Assembly (NCBI RefSeq): GCF_000379105.1
Contig: NZ_KB900609.1
Location: forward strand, 3,152,078-3,216,077
Source: Methylobacterium sp. WSM2598
GTDB lineage: Bacteria; Pseudomonadota; Alphaproteobacteria; Rhizobiales; Beijerinckiaceae
DNA: 64,000 bases
Reading direction: 5' to 3'
Of the stretch, positions 26,873-35,274 are shown piece by piece; position 1 is the stretch's first letter, and the number at the start of each line of letters is the position of its first letter. Position numbers and translations under genes: made by a program. Below the pieces are notes generated by a model that saw only the letters and a list, made by a program, of their open reading frames with translations, searched no databases and had not been told where the DNA came from.

Positions 26873-27475
26873 ATGGACCAGTCCATCCCCGCCCCCGCGG
26901 CGCGCCTGCTCGACTTCATCGCCTCGAAGGAGGCGCCGGAGGGGTACGGCACCATCTACGGCAATAACCAGCGCAAACTCCCGACGCCGCTGGTTCAGAT
27001 GACGATCGCGGACGTCATCGCGAGCGGAACGGCCTGGACGAACCGCTTCGGCTCTAGTGCAGCCGGCAGATACCAGTTCATGAAGGCGACCCTTCAGGGG
27101 CTCGTCAAGGAACTTGACCTCTCCGGCAAGGAACAGTTCTCGCCTGATCTTCAGGATCAGCTGGGGTTCCACTTGCTGAAGCGGCGAGGCTACGAGAAGT
27201 GGGCGGCCGGCAAGCTGACCGACGTCGCCTTCGGGCTGGCGCTCGCCCAGGAGTGGGCGAGCTTCCCGGTCCTCGCCCCGACGACCGGCTTCAAGCGGGC
27301 CGTCAGCCGCGGGCAGAGCTACTACGCGGGCGACGGGCTGAACAAGGCGCGCGTCTCCGCCGATGCGGTCGAGGCTGCGCTGGTCGCCGCCCGTGCGGCG
27401 CCGAAGCCGGGCGCGACCGACGCCCGGGTCACGCCGAACCTCTGCCCCGCGTGCGGCAAGGAGCTGGCGGGCTAG
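26873..27475 (+). CDS. Endolysin, lysozyme-like with C-terminal zinc-ribbon stub
   Basis: A 200-residue glycoside hydrolase-type endolysin. LLDFIASKEAPEGYGTIYG supplies the likely catalytic Glu, and SSAAGRYQFMKATLQGLV is the GRYQ block of lambda-lysozyme-superfamily muramidases or transglycosylases. ALAQEWASFPV and the Tyr-rich SYYAGDGLN follow. The last residues NLCPACGKEL look like half a zinc ribbon. It would cut peptidoglycan at lysis. There is no signal peptide, so a holin is needed; candidates lie just downstream. Confidence 0.78.
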   Translation: MDQSIPAPAARLLDFIASKEAPEGYGTIYGNNQRKLPTPLVQMTIADVIASGTAWTNRFGSSAAGRYQFMKATLQGLVKELDLSGKEQFSPDLQDQLGFHLLKRRGYEKWAAGKLTDVAFGLALAQEWASFPVLAPTTGFKRAVSRGQSYYAGDGLNKARVSADAVEAALVAARAAPKPGATDARVTPNLCPACGKELAG

Positions 27476-27672
27476 CGGCCCGCCGACCCCGCGATGATCT
27501 GGGCCTGCATCACCTGCCTCGCCTGTCTGGCCGGCGTCCTCTGCTGCGCCGACCGGGCGCCCGAGCTGCCCTGGCATGACTGACCACCGGCGGCGGCCAT
27601 AGGGCCGCTCCTCCCACCCCGCGCGCCACTGGGCCCCGCGGCGCGAACTCCCCTCCTAAGAGGTCTCCTCCC

Positions 27673-28158
27673 ATGACCCGCCTGCCCCTGCTCGCGGCGC
27701 TGTTCGCGCTCGCCCTCACCGCCCCGGCCCTGGCGGCCGACACGACCGTCAGCTTCGACGTGTCCAGCTGGATCAAGGCCGGCAGCGACATCGCGACCGC
27801 CTTCCTGGTCCCGATCCTGACCGGCGTCCTGGCCAAGGCCATCGCGCAGTACGCGCCGGTCCTGGGCCTGATCTTCACCCAGGCGCGGATCGAGACGATG
27901 GTTCGGAACGGGATCGCCTACGGGACCAACGCCGTCGCGGGCGCCGCCCCAAGCAAGCCCCTGACGGTCGACCTCGGCTCCCAGGTCATCGCATCCGGCG
28001 TCCGCTACCTCCAGGCCCACGCGCCCGCGGCGATCATCAGGGCGGCGGGCGGGCCCGACGCCCTCGTGCCTCTCCTGTTCCGCGCCCTGCCCTTCGACGC
28101 CTCGGCCAGCGAGGCGGCGGTGCTCGACGCCGTGAAGCGGCAGCTCTCGGCGGCATGA
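27673..28158 (+). CDS. Holin-like membrane protein
   Basis: A 161-residue protein with a cleavable-type or signal-anchor N-terminus (LLAALFALALTAPALA), then a second hydrophobic segment (ATAFLVPILTGVLAKAIAQY) and an amphipathic C-terminal region ending AVKRQLSAA. The layout resembles long holins of the LLH type, but the match is weak. Position after the endolysin and overlap of its stop with the next membrane protein support a lysis role. Confidence 0.5.
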   Translation: MTRLPLLAALFALALTAPALAADTTVSFDVSSWIKAGSDIATAFLVPILTGVLAKAIAQYAPVLGLIFTQARIETMVRNGIAYGTNAVAGAAPSKPLTVDLGSQVIASGVRYLQAHAPAAIIRAAGGPDALVPLLFRALPFDASASEAAVLDAVKRQLSAA

Positions 28159-28766
28159 TCGAGATGCCCTGGCAGATCCCCCCGGCAGCTCCGCTCCCCG
28201 GCGGGATCGCCGCGCGCCCGTCCCGTCGCGAGACGGAGCGGGCGGTGATCCGGGCGCTGTCCCAGCTCGACCCGTCGCTCGCCCGCTGGGCGCGCGCGGA
28301 ACGGCGCCGGGCGGCGCTGCTCCGGTTCCTGGTCGGGATCTGGGGGCATTTCCGGCTCCGGGCGACGGAGTGGTTCGCCGCGGCCCTGCTGCTTCAGCTC
28401 GGCTGGACGTTCGGGACGCCGCCCGACATCTTCCCGGGCCAGCCGGCTTGGGCGCTCCTCGCCCGCCTCGCCCCCGAGGGAACCTGGGGGGCTCTCATGC
28501 TGGCGGTCGCCGGCCTGCGGATCGCAGCCCTGACGGTGAACGGGACCTACCGAGGGTTCCGGTTCTCGCCCCACATCCGCGCGCTGACAGCGTTCCTCGC
28601 CTGCGGTCTCTGGCTTCAGGTCACGCTCTCGGCGTGGAGTTCCCCGGTCCCCGGCGCCGCCTGCGGGATCTACAGGCTGATCCTGCTCATGGAGCTGTGG
28701 AACGTCTGGAGTTCCGGACTCGACGTTGGCTATGCCGAGCGGAGACGCGCACTCGATGCCGCCTGA
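28155..28766 (+). CDS. Multi-pass membrane protein in lysis region
   Basis: A 203-residue protein with about four transmembrane segments (WFAAALLLQLGWTFG, GALMLAVAGLRIAALTV, ALTAFLACGLWLQVTL, IYRLILLMELWNVW). The cytoplasmic N-terminus is basic. It overlaps both neighbours, so the three genes form a translationally coupled lysis or membrane module. No family recognised; a holin or superinfection-exclusion role is possible. Confidence 0.55.
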   Translation: MIEMPWQIPPAAPLPGGIAARPSRRETERAVIRALSQLDPSLARWARAERRRAALLRFLVGIWGHFRLRATEWFAAALLLQLGWTFGTPPDIFPGQPAWALLARLAPEGTWGALMLAVAGLRIAALTVNGTYRGFRFSPHIRALTAFLACGLWLQVTLSAWSSPVPGAACGIYRLILLMELWNVWSSGLDVGYAERRRALDAA

Positions 28767-29120
28767 AGTCCAGACTGCCATCGCGGCGCTGCCGCCCTGG
28801 CTCCAGGGGATCGCCAGCGCCGTGATGTTCGTCGTCGTGATCGCCATCTGGCTCTCCGCTTACCGGCGCGGGGGCAAGGAGGCGGACGTCCCCCCCACCC
28901 GATCGACCCGGCCGAGCTGCTGGCCGCGGCGCCCGTCAAGGCGCTGGTCGAGGCGCTGGTCGCGATTGCCGAGAGCACCAAGACCCAGGCGGAAGCCGTC
29001 GAAGCGCTGCTGGCCCTGATCCGGGCCGACTACGAGGATCGCAAGCTCGAGCGTCGATTTCGGGAGATGCAGGGCCGCAATGGCGGGGGCCAGCCGTCCG
29101 GCGGCTGGGGCGCCCCTTAA
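28756..29120 (+). CDS. Membrane-anchored coiled-coil protein read through a C7 frameshift
   Basis: The first part (MPPEVQTAIAALPPWLQGIA and a transmembrane segment VMFVVVIAIWLSAYRRG) runs in frame 1. At the C7 run 28890-28896 the frame must move back by one base to continue as HPIDPAELLAAAPVKALVEA, then KTQAEAVEALLALIRADYE and a charged coil, stopping at 29120. The continuation is clearly protein-like, whereas frame 1 becomes an Arg/Ser/Pro run. Either C-CCC-CCC is a programmed -1 site or one base has been gained or lost. The combined product of about 120 residues looks like a membrane-anchored spanin-type or holin-antagonist protein. Confidence 0.6.
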
Positions 29121-29129
29121 GGGGCGCCC
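29108..29129. repeat. 22-bp perfect palindrome overlapping the last late stop
   Basis: GGGCGCCCCTTAAGGGGCGCCC reads the same on both strands and contains the TAA stop of the coiled-coil gene. The half-site GGGGCGCCCC returns at 29208-29217 and 29223-29232. It may be a bidirectional transcription stop or a protein-binding site. Confidence 0.7.
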
Positions 29130-29207
29130 ACAGGCCCTTCTCCGGCTCATCCGCGGCCGCCCTGGGCCAAATCTGGGCCGTCCAAGGGCATCCTGGCGAA
29201 CGGGAAA

Positions 29208-29232
29208 GGGGCGCCCCGTAAGGGGGCGCCCC
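29208..29232. repeat. Tandem GGGGCGCCCC half-sites
   Basis: Two self-complementary decamers GGGGCGCCCC are spaced by five bases (GTAAG). With the palindrome 80 bases upstream this gives three exact copies and one near copy between the two convergent gene blocks. Confidence 0.65.
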
Positions 29233-29260
29233 GTGCGACATCTGGCCTTCGAGGCCCCTG

Positions 29261-29290
29261 GCCCCCTGCCCTGACCGGCAGGGGGCTTTT
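29261..29290 (+). terminator. Strong intrinsic terminator of the late block
   Basis: A perfect 10-bp stem (GCCCCCTGCC/GGCAGGGGGC) with a 6-base loop and a TTTT tract. It lies between the + strand late genes and the - strand small genes and should end the late transcript. Confidence 0.85.
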
Positions 29291-29298
29291 CGGGCGTT

Positions 29299-29385
29299 TC
29301 AGGGCTGCGCCCGGAGGTGACTCAGGGACAGCTCGCGCTGGTCGTCGTCCACGACCCAGGCGGTGTCGTACAGGCAGTGTGGCAT
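29299..29385 (-). CDS. Very small phage ORF with strong ribosome site
   Basis: A 28-residue ORF starting MPHCLYDTAWVVDDDQREL, preceded by AAGGGAGAAGAAG directly before the ATG. The acidic middle and good ribosome site argue for translation, though the size leaves doubt. It would be the last gene of the leftward block. Confidence 0.35.
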   Translation of the reverse strand: MPHCLYDTAWVVDDDQRELSLSHLRAQP

Positions 29386-29559
29386 CTTCTTCTCCCTTGC
29401 GATCCTTGCCGGCAGTGCCATGATGCGGCTCGTTCTCCCCCGCCAGCGCGGGGATCGCCCTCCGGGGCGCGGATTGAAACGGCGGCTGCGCTCGCAGCGG
29501 AGACGGGATCGGCCCTGGCGCAAGCCGGGGCCTTTCTCCTGGGCGGAACCGCCTCCGCC

Positions 29560-29733
29560 TCACCCGATTGCGTGGAAGCAACCGGCGTGCTGCCACAGCT
29601 CCACGAGATGGCAGCCGCCCTCCTGCTTGTGCCGGCGGATCGCACCGTCAACCTGATCAGGGGTCAAAGCGGCGTCGATCACCTGCCACTTCTTGCCGTG
29701 CTCATCGGCGTAGAAGGCTTGCGCGAGCCACAT
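29560..29733 (-). CDS. 57-residue phage protein, unknown
   Basis: A compact protein starting MWLAQAFYADEHGKKWQVID with LTPDQVDGAIRRHKQEGGCH and ending AGCFHAIG. The ribosome site GGAGG sits 6 bases before the ATG. Amino acid composition and pattern (a strand-helix-strand unit with His and Cys) look like a genuine small phage protein. Family not recognised. Confidence 0.6.
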   Translation of the reverse strand: MWLAQAFYADEHGKKWQVIDAALTPDQVDGAIRRHKQEGGCHLVELWQHAGCFHAIG

Positions 29734-29767
29734 CTCATCCTCCGTCCCACTGTCCGGGCCGCTGCGA

Positions 29768-30160
29768 TCAGTCGTCCGTAAAGTACGAGTCTTTCACCGC
29801 GAACCCGCGCCGCCGCGAAGGCGGATCCACGGCGGCGCGGCCAAGGATCGCCGTCCGGTTCTCGGTGATCTGCGCCGAGATCTCCGCATCGTCGGGCTTC
29901 TCGTGCAGCATGGCCGCCAGGAGGGCGTTGCTGTTCTCCAGCGCCCCCCGCAGCCTGTTGCGCTCGGCCTCCGCAGCTTCGGCCCGCTCGCGCCACGCAT
30001 TCGAGAGTTCCAGGGCACTCGTGACGCGGCGGTGATCTGCGGCGCGCTCGGCCTCGGCGCGCACGAGGCGGGTGCAGATCGTCAACAGTGCCTCGTGCTC
30101 GTCGCTCGGGATGCAATCGAGCCCATGACCGTCAACGATCTTCCAAAATGCTTCGCTCAT
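29768..30160 (-). CDS. Coiled-coil phage protein, unknown
   Basis: A 130-residue protein starting MSEAFWKIVDGHGLDCIPSD. The middle is a long coil (SNAWRERAEAAEAERNRLRG) and the end is basic then acidic (VKDSYFTDD). ATG at 30160 has AGAGGA 7 bases upstream; a GTG at 30163 is also possible. It belongs to a run of small leftward genes typical of an accessory early region. Confidence 0.6.
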   Translation of the reverse strand: MSEAFWKIVDGHGLDCIPSDEHEALLTICTRLVRAEAERAADHRRVTSALELSNAWRERAEAAEAERNRLRGALENSNALLAAMLHEKPDDAEISAQITENRTAILGRAAVDPPSRRRGFAVKDSYFTDD

Positions 30161-30273
30161 CACTTCCTCTTGTCTGTTTTACTCGGCCACCAATCAGATC
30201 GTCCGGCTTGCCGTCCGTAATCTCGGGGCGGCCGAGGAACCTGTGCCGATCCGTCAAACGCTGGATTGGCGGC

Positions 30274-30516
30274 CTACTGGCAGCCCGGCGTTAGACCATG
30301 GGCCGGCAGCGACGCCTCCGGCCCGTTCGGCTCGGCCGCGCGCATCGCGAGGTACACGCGGGCGCAGATGCAGCCGATTGCGACATTGCCGGTCTTGTCC
30401 GCGTCCGCGATCGCGACCTGCGCGCGCTTGAATTCCTCGACGCCGGCCGCCAGCATCTCAAAGGTCAAGATCTCCGCCAGCGCCTGATCGCGCGCGTCGC
30501 GTTCCGCGTCGGTCAT
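30274..30516 (-). CDS. Small phage protein, unknown
   Basis: An 80-residue helical protein from MTDAERDARDQALAEILTFE, with VAIGCICARVYLAMRAAEP near the end. An alternative GTG at 30540 would overlap the stop of the upstream gene. No family recognised. Confidence 0.5.
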   Translation of the reverse strand: MTDAERDARDQALAEILTFEMLAAGVEEFKRAQVAIADADKTGNVAIGCICARVYLAMRAAEPNGPEASLPAHGLTPGCQ

Positions 30517-30529
30517 CGTCACGTCCCGC

Positions 30530-30895
30530 TCAGTCGGCACGCGGGGCGGCGTCGGCCTTGAGGATCTCGGCCAGGATCCAGGCCGCCTTCCACTCGGGCG
30601 TGGATATCAGCTCGATCAGGCCTCGCTCGTAGGTCAGCGGGTACTTCTGGCGGATGAAGGTGCGGGCGCGGTGGCGCAGCTCCTCGATCAGCTCGGGGGT
30701 GATCGGCGGTGGCTTGTCCCAATGGCTCGCCGGAGGGACAGGGGCGGCCTCGCGGTCGTCGCCGGTCGCGGCCGTCGCCTGCGCGGTGCCGGAGCACGGC
30801 GCGCTCGGCTTGGGCTGAGGCGGCATGCTGGTGAGCAAGATGCCGGTCGTGTCGCCTGTGCCGTCGCAGTCCGAGCAGGGTACGGTAAGGTTCAC
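30530..30895 (-). CDS. Small protein with a DnaJ-like CxxCxG zinc motif
   Basis: A 121-residue protein with GTG start and GGAG site. It opens NLTVPCSDCDGTGDTTG, half of a DnaJ-type zinc-binding motif, then a Pro-rich linker and a helical C-terminus (PELIEELRHRARTFIRQKY, WKAAWILAEILK). Phage early regions often carry such short zinc proteins; the function is unknown. Confidence 0.55.
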   Translation of the reverse strand: MNLTVPCSDCDGTGDTTGILLTSMPPQPKPSAPCSGTAQATAATGDDREAAPVPPASHWDKPPPITPELIEELRHRARTFIRQKYPLTYERGLIELISTPEWKAAWILAEILKADAAPRAD

Positions 30896-30936
30896 GCGAA
30901 TCTCCTTGGGTAGCGCGGGGTCAGACGGGGCTGGCT

Positions 30937-31203
30937 TTAGCTTGGCAGTTGCCCGGGCGGAAGCCTGGGAGGGAATTTCGCCGCCTCGCGGGCAGCCTGC
31001 CGGCGGGCCAGCATCGCCTCCTCAGCAACGGCCGCCCGCGCCTTGGCGAGCAGCTCCTCCGGGTCGGCGGCGAACACGACGATGGCGGACGGCGCGAACG
31101 CCCTGCCGGCCACCGCCGGGATCTCCTTCCCCAGCCGGGCGATCCACTGGCGCTCCGGCGGGAAGTCCTCGTCCATGCCGGCGCAGGTGCGGATCGTCGT
31201 CAT
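30937..31203 (-). CDS. Small phage protein at the insertion-sequence junction
   Basis: An 88-residue protein from MTTIRTCAGMDEDFPPERQW, with IVVFAADPEELLAKARAAVA. A GGAGGAG site lies 7 bases upstream. The frame remains open upstream into sequence resembling another small phage gene (RRWFCREHRAEGIAAW) before running into a transposase fragment, so this marks the broken right end of the phage block. Confidence 0.5.
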   Translation of the reverse strand: MTTIRTCAGMDEDFPPERQWIARLGKEIPAVAGRAFAPSAIVVFAADPEELLAKARAAVAEEAMLARRQAAREAAKFPPRLPPGQLPS

Positions 31204-31204
31204 C

Positions 31205-31995
31205 TCACAGCTCCTCCACGCTCGCGCGGCGGCGGATCGGCCGCCCATCGACTTCCAGGCAGCGATTCCCTCGGCTCGGTGCTCGCGGCAGAACCAGCGC
31301 CGAGGCTCGTGGAGCTGGTCGGGGCCGGGCGGGCCGTAGCCGAATGGCGCTGGCGGGCGGGCTGCCGTCCCGTTCGCGCGCGAAGTGCCGCGCCCACACC
31401 CGGCGCAGCACGGCGACGGCGGGCAAGGTGGTGGCGAGTGGTGGGGTGCCCGCGCCCTCCAGCGCATTGAGCAGTTGGTAGCCGTCCGCCCCGACCTGGA
31501 GCGCGTAGGCCTCGCGCTTGGGGCCGCTCGGCGGCAGGCGCGCATCCTCGATCCGGCGATCGTAGCGCTCGTGCCACTCGGGCGGGGCGACACGGCGCAG
31601 CCAGTCGGGGGCGAGGGTCGCGACGGCATCGAGGGCCGCCCGCAGCGTCTCGGCCAGCAACTCGACGCGGTTGAGATCGCGCACCGCCGCGAGCACGTGG
31701 GTGCTATCGGTGCGTTGGCGCCCGCGCGCCTTGAGCCCGCCGTGGTCGCTCGCGGCCTCGAGGATGCGGGCCAGCAGCCGTCCAGTGGCCTCGTGCTGCA
31801 GCAGCCGGCCGCGGAACTCGCACAGGACGCTGGGATCGAAGCCGGGATCGGCGAGGTCGAGGGCCAGCAGGTATTTCCAGTCAATCCAGGCTCGCACCGC
31901 CTCAGCGGCCTGGAGGTCGCTCAGGCCTTCGCGGAACTGCAGGAGGGTGACGAGGGCCAGGCGCCAGGGTGCGTAGGCGGGCTGGCCGCGGGTGG
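31205..31995 (-). pseudogene. IS1182-family transposase fragment
   Basis: A 5'- and 3'-truncated transposase: FREGLSDLQAAEAVRAWIDW, LALDLADPGFDPSVLCEFRG and GGLKARGRQRTDSTHVLAAV are typical of IS1182-type transposases, the last holding the first catalytic Asp. The recognisable part runs from about 31990 down to about 31385; after that the frame enters unrelated, phage-like sequence. No start codon or ends are visible, so it is a dead remnant. Confidence 0.75.
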
Positions 31996-32165
31996 AGCCG
32001 CAGGTCGGCCCCGTAGGCGAAGGCGTGCGCGGCGAACCAGGCCCGGACCTCGTCGTAGATCTTGCCCTGGTTGGCTTCGAGTGTCAGCAGGTAGTCGGCC
32101 CCGCGCGCCAGGATGTAGTCGGCGACCTCACATCGGCAGGAGAGCGCGTCCAGGCTGACCTGGTC
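31996..32165 (-). pseudogene. ISAs1-family transposase fragment
   Basis: An internal piece of an ISAs1-type transposase: SLDALSCRCEVADYILARGA and DYLLTLEANQGKIYDEVRAW match the block around the second catalytic Asp. It is squeezed between the IS1182 fragment and the methyltransferase stop, with no ends of its own. Confidence 0.7.
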
Positions 32166-33102
32166 ACAGGCAGGCTTCGCAGATCGCCTCAATGTGCCGG
32201 TGGTCCGTCCCGCAGCAACCACCAAGCACATTCAGGTTGGGCAATCGGCTACGCAGGGTCGCGTAGCGGTAGCCGAGATCCTGCGGGTCGCCGCTGTCGA
32301 GATCGGACGCTCCATCAAGTTCGGCGTGGCTTTTCGTGGAGGCATTCGCCCGTACTCCGCGAATGCGCGCGAGCCAGCTGGCATCCCGGGTCAGAGCGGG
32401 TTCGATGTGCAGCGGATGCGTGCAGCCGATCATGTAGTAGGCCGGGTAGGCGCCCGTAGCGGCATCCGTCTCCTCGATCGCCGAGCCGAGGGTTTGGCCT
32501 GAAGGCAGACGCCCGTCCGTCTCCAGCGTGAAGGAGATCGCCACCGGCATCTTCGCGTCCCTGGCCGCGATCGCAATGCCAATGGCCTCATCGACGAAGG
32601 TGAGGGTGTCGGCACTCACCATATCGGCTTCGCTGTTCTGGAAGACCTCGATCTGCGGGCGGTGATAGGCAGCGGCATCATCGGCCGACATGGTAGCCTC
32701 GGCCGTGTACCCGTCCCCTCGTGGACCGATGACGCCGTTGAGCACGAACGGCAGGTCGGGCTGTGCGTGCTGACGCCGGAGTGCGTCGACAAAGCCGACG
32801 GCAGCCCGGTTCACCTCGGCCAAAGCGTCAGCGTTATAGCCGAGCTTAGCACCCCAGTCGGGATTGGCACGCCAGGTCGGCGTGTCTAAGATCAGGCCCG
32901 TCCGATTCTTCCTGGCCAACTCCAGGTAGGGCTCGACGCAACGCGTGAGCGCACATCGACCTTCTGTGCTATTGAGCAAGAGGAAGCGAGCACAGTCGGG
33001 AAGATCGATCTTTTCTCGGAATTTCAGTGTGGTTGCAACCCCGCCCTCGGTCAAGAATGGGCGGCCGGTGAGCTGAGGAAGTGAATTTCGGAATTGAGGC
33101 AT
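32164..33102 (-). CDS. Homocysteine S-methyltransferase family protein
   Basis: A 312-residue (beta-alpha)8 methyltransferase of the MmuM type. These move a methyl group from S-methylmethionine or a related sulfonium donor to homocysteine, making methionine. The zinc ligands are visible: Cys227 in MIGCTHP and Cys296-Cys297 in NVLGGCCGTDHRHIEAI. Other blocks are LTEGGVATTLKF and NGVIGPRGDGY. ATG at 33102 is chosen because the frame before it is an IS481 remnant (RRLKTLRGLTPYG). It is the downstream end of the sulfur cluster, and its own end abuts an ISAs1 scrap, so the last residues may be altered. Confidence 0.85.
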   Translation of the reverse strand: MPQFRNSLPQLTGRPFLTEGGVATTLKFREKIDLPDCARFLLLNSTEGRCALTRCVEPYLELARKNRTGLILDTPTWRANPDWGAKLGYNADALAEVNRAAVGFVDALRRQHAQPDLPFVLNGVIGPRGDGYTAEATMSADDAAAYHRPQIEVFQNSEADMVSADTLTFVDEAIGIAIAARDAKMPVAISFTLETDGRLPSGQTLGSAIEETDAATGAYPAYYMIGCTHPLHIEPALTRDASWLARIRGVRANASTKSHAELDGASDLDSGDPQDLGYRYATLRSRLPNLNVLGGCCGTDHRHIEAICEACL

Positions 33103-33104
33103 GC

Positions 33105-33290
33105 GGCATCCGTAGGGCGTGAGGCCGCGCAGCGTCTTCAGCCGACGGCCATAGTTGTCGATATCCACGAACAGTTGCAGGGAATGGCGCAGATGATGGT
33201 GCGGTTCATGAGCTCAACTTGACCGTTACTCGATGGAAAGCGCGGCTTGGTCAGGCGGTGCTCGACCGTGTTCTGCTCGCAGGCCCAGTC
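33105..33290 (-). pseudogene. IS481-family transposase remnant
   Basis: Two short pieces of the C-terminal IS481 catalytic domain: EHRLTKPRFPSSNGQVELMN, then in another frame RRLKTLRGLTPYG, the standard end of these transposases. A stretch between them is missing and the frame is broken. Confidence 0.7.
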
Positions 33291-33865
33291 GAAGGGATGC
33301 CAGCAGTCGAGGCGCGGCTCGGTGCGCTCGGCCCAAGAGGCTTCCGCTTTGACCGCGGCCTCCTCGTTGACCGGCGTGCTGTCGACGTCCTGGATGCCGT
33401 AGCCGACCGGGACGATGGCTCGACGGTTCTGGGGCGGCGCGCGGAGCCCTGCGGAGGGCAGCGCGCCGCCCTGGGCGGTCATGGCCGATCAGCAGGTCGC
33501 TAGTGCACAGACGCCGACAACGCACCACATGCTTGCTCGCCAACTAATTGCAATTGCGAGCTAAATTCCGCCGATCTTTGTACGTTTCGTTGGCGTTAGT
33601 GCACTTCTGTAACGGGCCTTGGTGTCAATCCCTTCTGGGCGTCATCTCTTCGCCGGAGGCTTGCTTCTGTCCGCAGTCAGCGCGGGGCTGCTGCTTGATG
33701 ATGCCTGCTGAGGATCGGTTGGCCTATCTAGGGTCGCGCAGTCACCTCGTCGGCGCTGCTGTGCACTGAACGGCCTGACCGGATCCATCGTCCCGGCGAA
33801 GGGACTCGGCCTCGGGGAGCTGATGGTGATGAGCCCGCCCGAAGAGTGTCTCGTCTCCTCCTGGT
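33291..33865. other. No supported gene
   Basis: 575 bases between the IS481 remnant and the IS110 transposase. Open frames here lack ribosome sites and protein-like composition. The left part is probably eroded insertion-sequence DNA; nothing specific is recognised in the AT-richer stretch around 33540-33620. Confidence 0.5.
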
Positions 33866-34903
33866 CTAAGCGGCGGCCAGAGGCGCGGCTTTGTAAGTGA
33901 CGAAAGTGGTCTGGTCGCGCAGCATCCGGTGCAGCACGACTGCGAGCTTGCGTGCGAGGGCGACCTTGGCCTTGCGCGGACCCGCGCGCTTGGCGACGCT
34001 CAAGGCCCAGGTCTTCAGGTCAGATCCCTTCACCGGCCGCGTCAGGATGACATCGGCGGCCTCATAGAGGGCGGTGCGCACCCCAGCGTCGCCGATCTTC
34101 GAGATCCGCCCAGTGTAGTCCATCTCGCCGGATTGGTACTTCTTAGGCGTCAGGCCAAAGTGGGGTCCGACCGCTCGTGATGAGCGGAACCGCTCCGGCT
34201 CGTCCACCGCCGCCACGAAGGTCAGCGCCACCACGACGCCCACGCCGGGTGTGGTCATCAAGCGATGCGCCCTCTCGTCCTGGCGCGCCATGGCCCGCAC
34301 CCGACGCTCAATGCCGCGCAGCTCTTCAACGAGCACCTCTCGCGCCTTCAGCAGCGCGCTAGCGATCACCTCCAGAGCGGGATGGCCGTCGACCAGCGTC
34401 CGTATCCGGGCCGGATAGGTCTTCGGCGTGGTGGCGCCGACCTTCAGCCCGAAGCCCCGCAGGATCCCGCGCAGGCTCATCTCCATGTCGTGCAGCTTGC
34501 CCTGCAACAGCTTGCGCGCCGTCAACACCGCACGGACCTCCTGCGCCGGGACAGACTTGCAATGCACCGGGCGGAACCAACCCAGCCGCATCAGCTGAGC
34601 GATGCCGCGGGCGTCCTTCTTGTCGGTCTTCACCGGCATGGTCTTGAAGGCTGCGCGCACGTGGCGGGTCTCCAGCAGCTCCACTGCCAAGCCGGCCTTA
34701 GTCATGGACGCGTAGAGCCACTGCGACAGCGGCCCGGCTTCCAATCCGATCCGCTCCATTGCCACCTGATGCTCGGCGAACCAGCTGATCAGGGCGTCGG
34801 GCTCACTCAGCACTTTCGCCTCGCGAACAATCTTCCCCTCAGCATCGACGACACAGACGTAAGAGGCTTCCAGAGATACGTTGATCCCGGCATACTGCTT
34901 CAT
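33866..34903 (-). CDS. IS110-family transposase (copy 1)
   Basis: A 345-residue DEDD-type transposase, apparently intact: MKQYAGINVSLEASYVCVVD holds the first catalytic Asp region, VKTDKKDARGIAQLMRLGWF the next conserved block, and the C-terminal Tnp20 domain has MTTPGVGVVVALTFVAAV and SRAVGPHFGLTPKKYQSGE. The ATG at 34903 follows a GAGGAACG site. It sits between mddA and the homocysteine methyltransferase, interrupting the sulfur cluster. IS110 elements lack clear inverted ends, so limits are not drawn. Confidence 0.92.
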   Translation of the reverse strand: MKQYAGINVSLEASYVCVVDAEGKIVREAKVLSEPDALISWFAEHQVAMERIGLEAGPLSQWLYASMTKAGLAVELLETRHVRAAFKTMPVKTDKKDARGIAQLMRLGWFRPVHCKSVPAQEVRAVLTARKLLQGKLHDMEMSLRGILRGFGLKVGATTPKTYPARIRTLVDGHPALEVIASALLKAREVLVEELRGIERRVRAMARQDERAHRLMTTPGVGVVVALTFVAAVDEPERFRSSRAVGPHFGLTPKKYQSGEMDYTGRISKIGDAGVRTALYEAADVILTRPVKGSDLKTWALSVAKRAGPRKAKVALARKLAVVLHRMLRDQTTFVTYKAAPLAAA

Positions 34904-35050
34904 GGTCGTTCCTCGATGATGCTTGGCGCAGGCCCAAATCTGACGCCGTTGACTTCGACCACCATCATTCTGAGGGACGACCACCCGACCTCAAGCGGTC
35001 AGGTGTTCAGCGCTCCCGTTACATCATCTAGGGTGACGGCGTTCGAAGCC

Positions 35051-35221
35051 TCACCCTGGAGATCGCCCGACCATGACCACCCGCCAGCTTACGCCCAGCC
35101 CCGGTATTCTCCCCCACACTTCCCCATGCTCTCCCGGATCGATGTCGAGAATGACCTCCTGCCATTCGGGATCGGCAAACAACGGGACGGTACGCTCCTT
35201 GCGCTTGGGGCCGCAGCCCAT
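35051..35221 (-). pseudogene. Possible methyltransferase fragment
   Basis: A 56-codon frame starting MGCGPKRKERTVPLFADPEW with EVILDIDPGEHG. This resembles the beginning of some SAM-dependent methyltransferases but the motif is cut short and the rest is not protein-like. Weak call; the 34904-35274 interval otherwise shows only the IS110 flank. Confidence 0.25.
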
Positions 35222-35274
35222 ACCCAGGCTTTTGGGTCGAGAGACGATCTCGGATTTCCCTGACGGTTAATCGT

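Noticed and set aside
26752..26967. Small frame between the exported protein and the endolysin
   Set aside because: Pro/Arg-rich, with no family features, and it overlaps the endolysin start in another frame.
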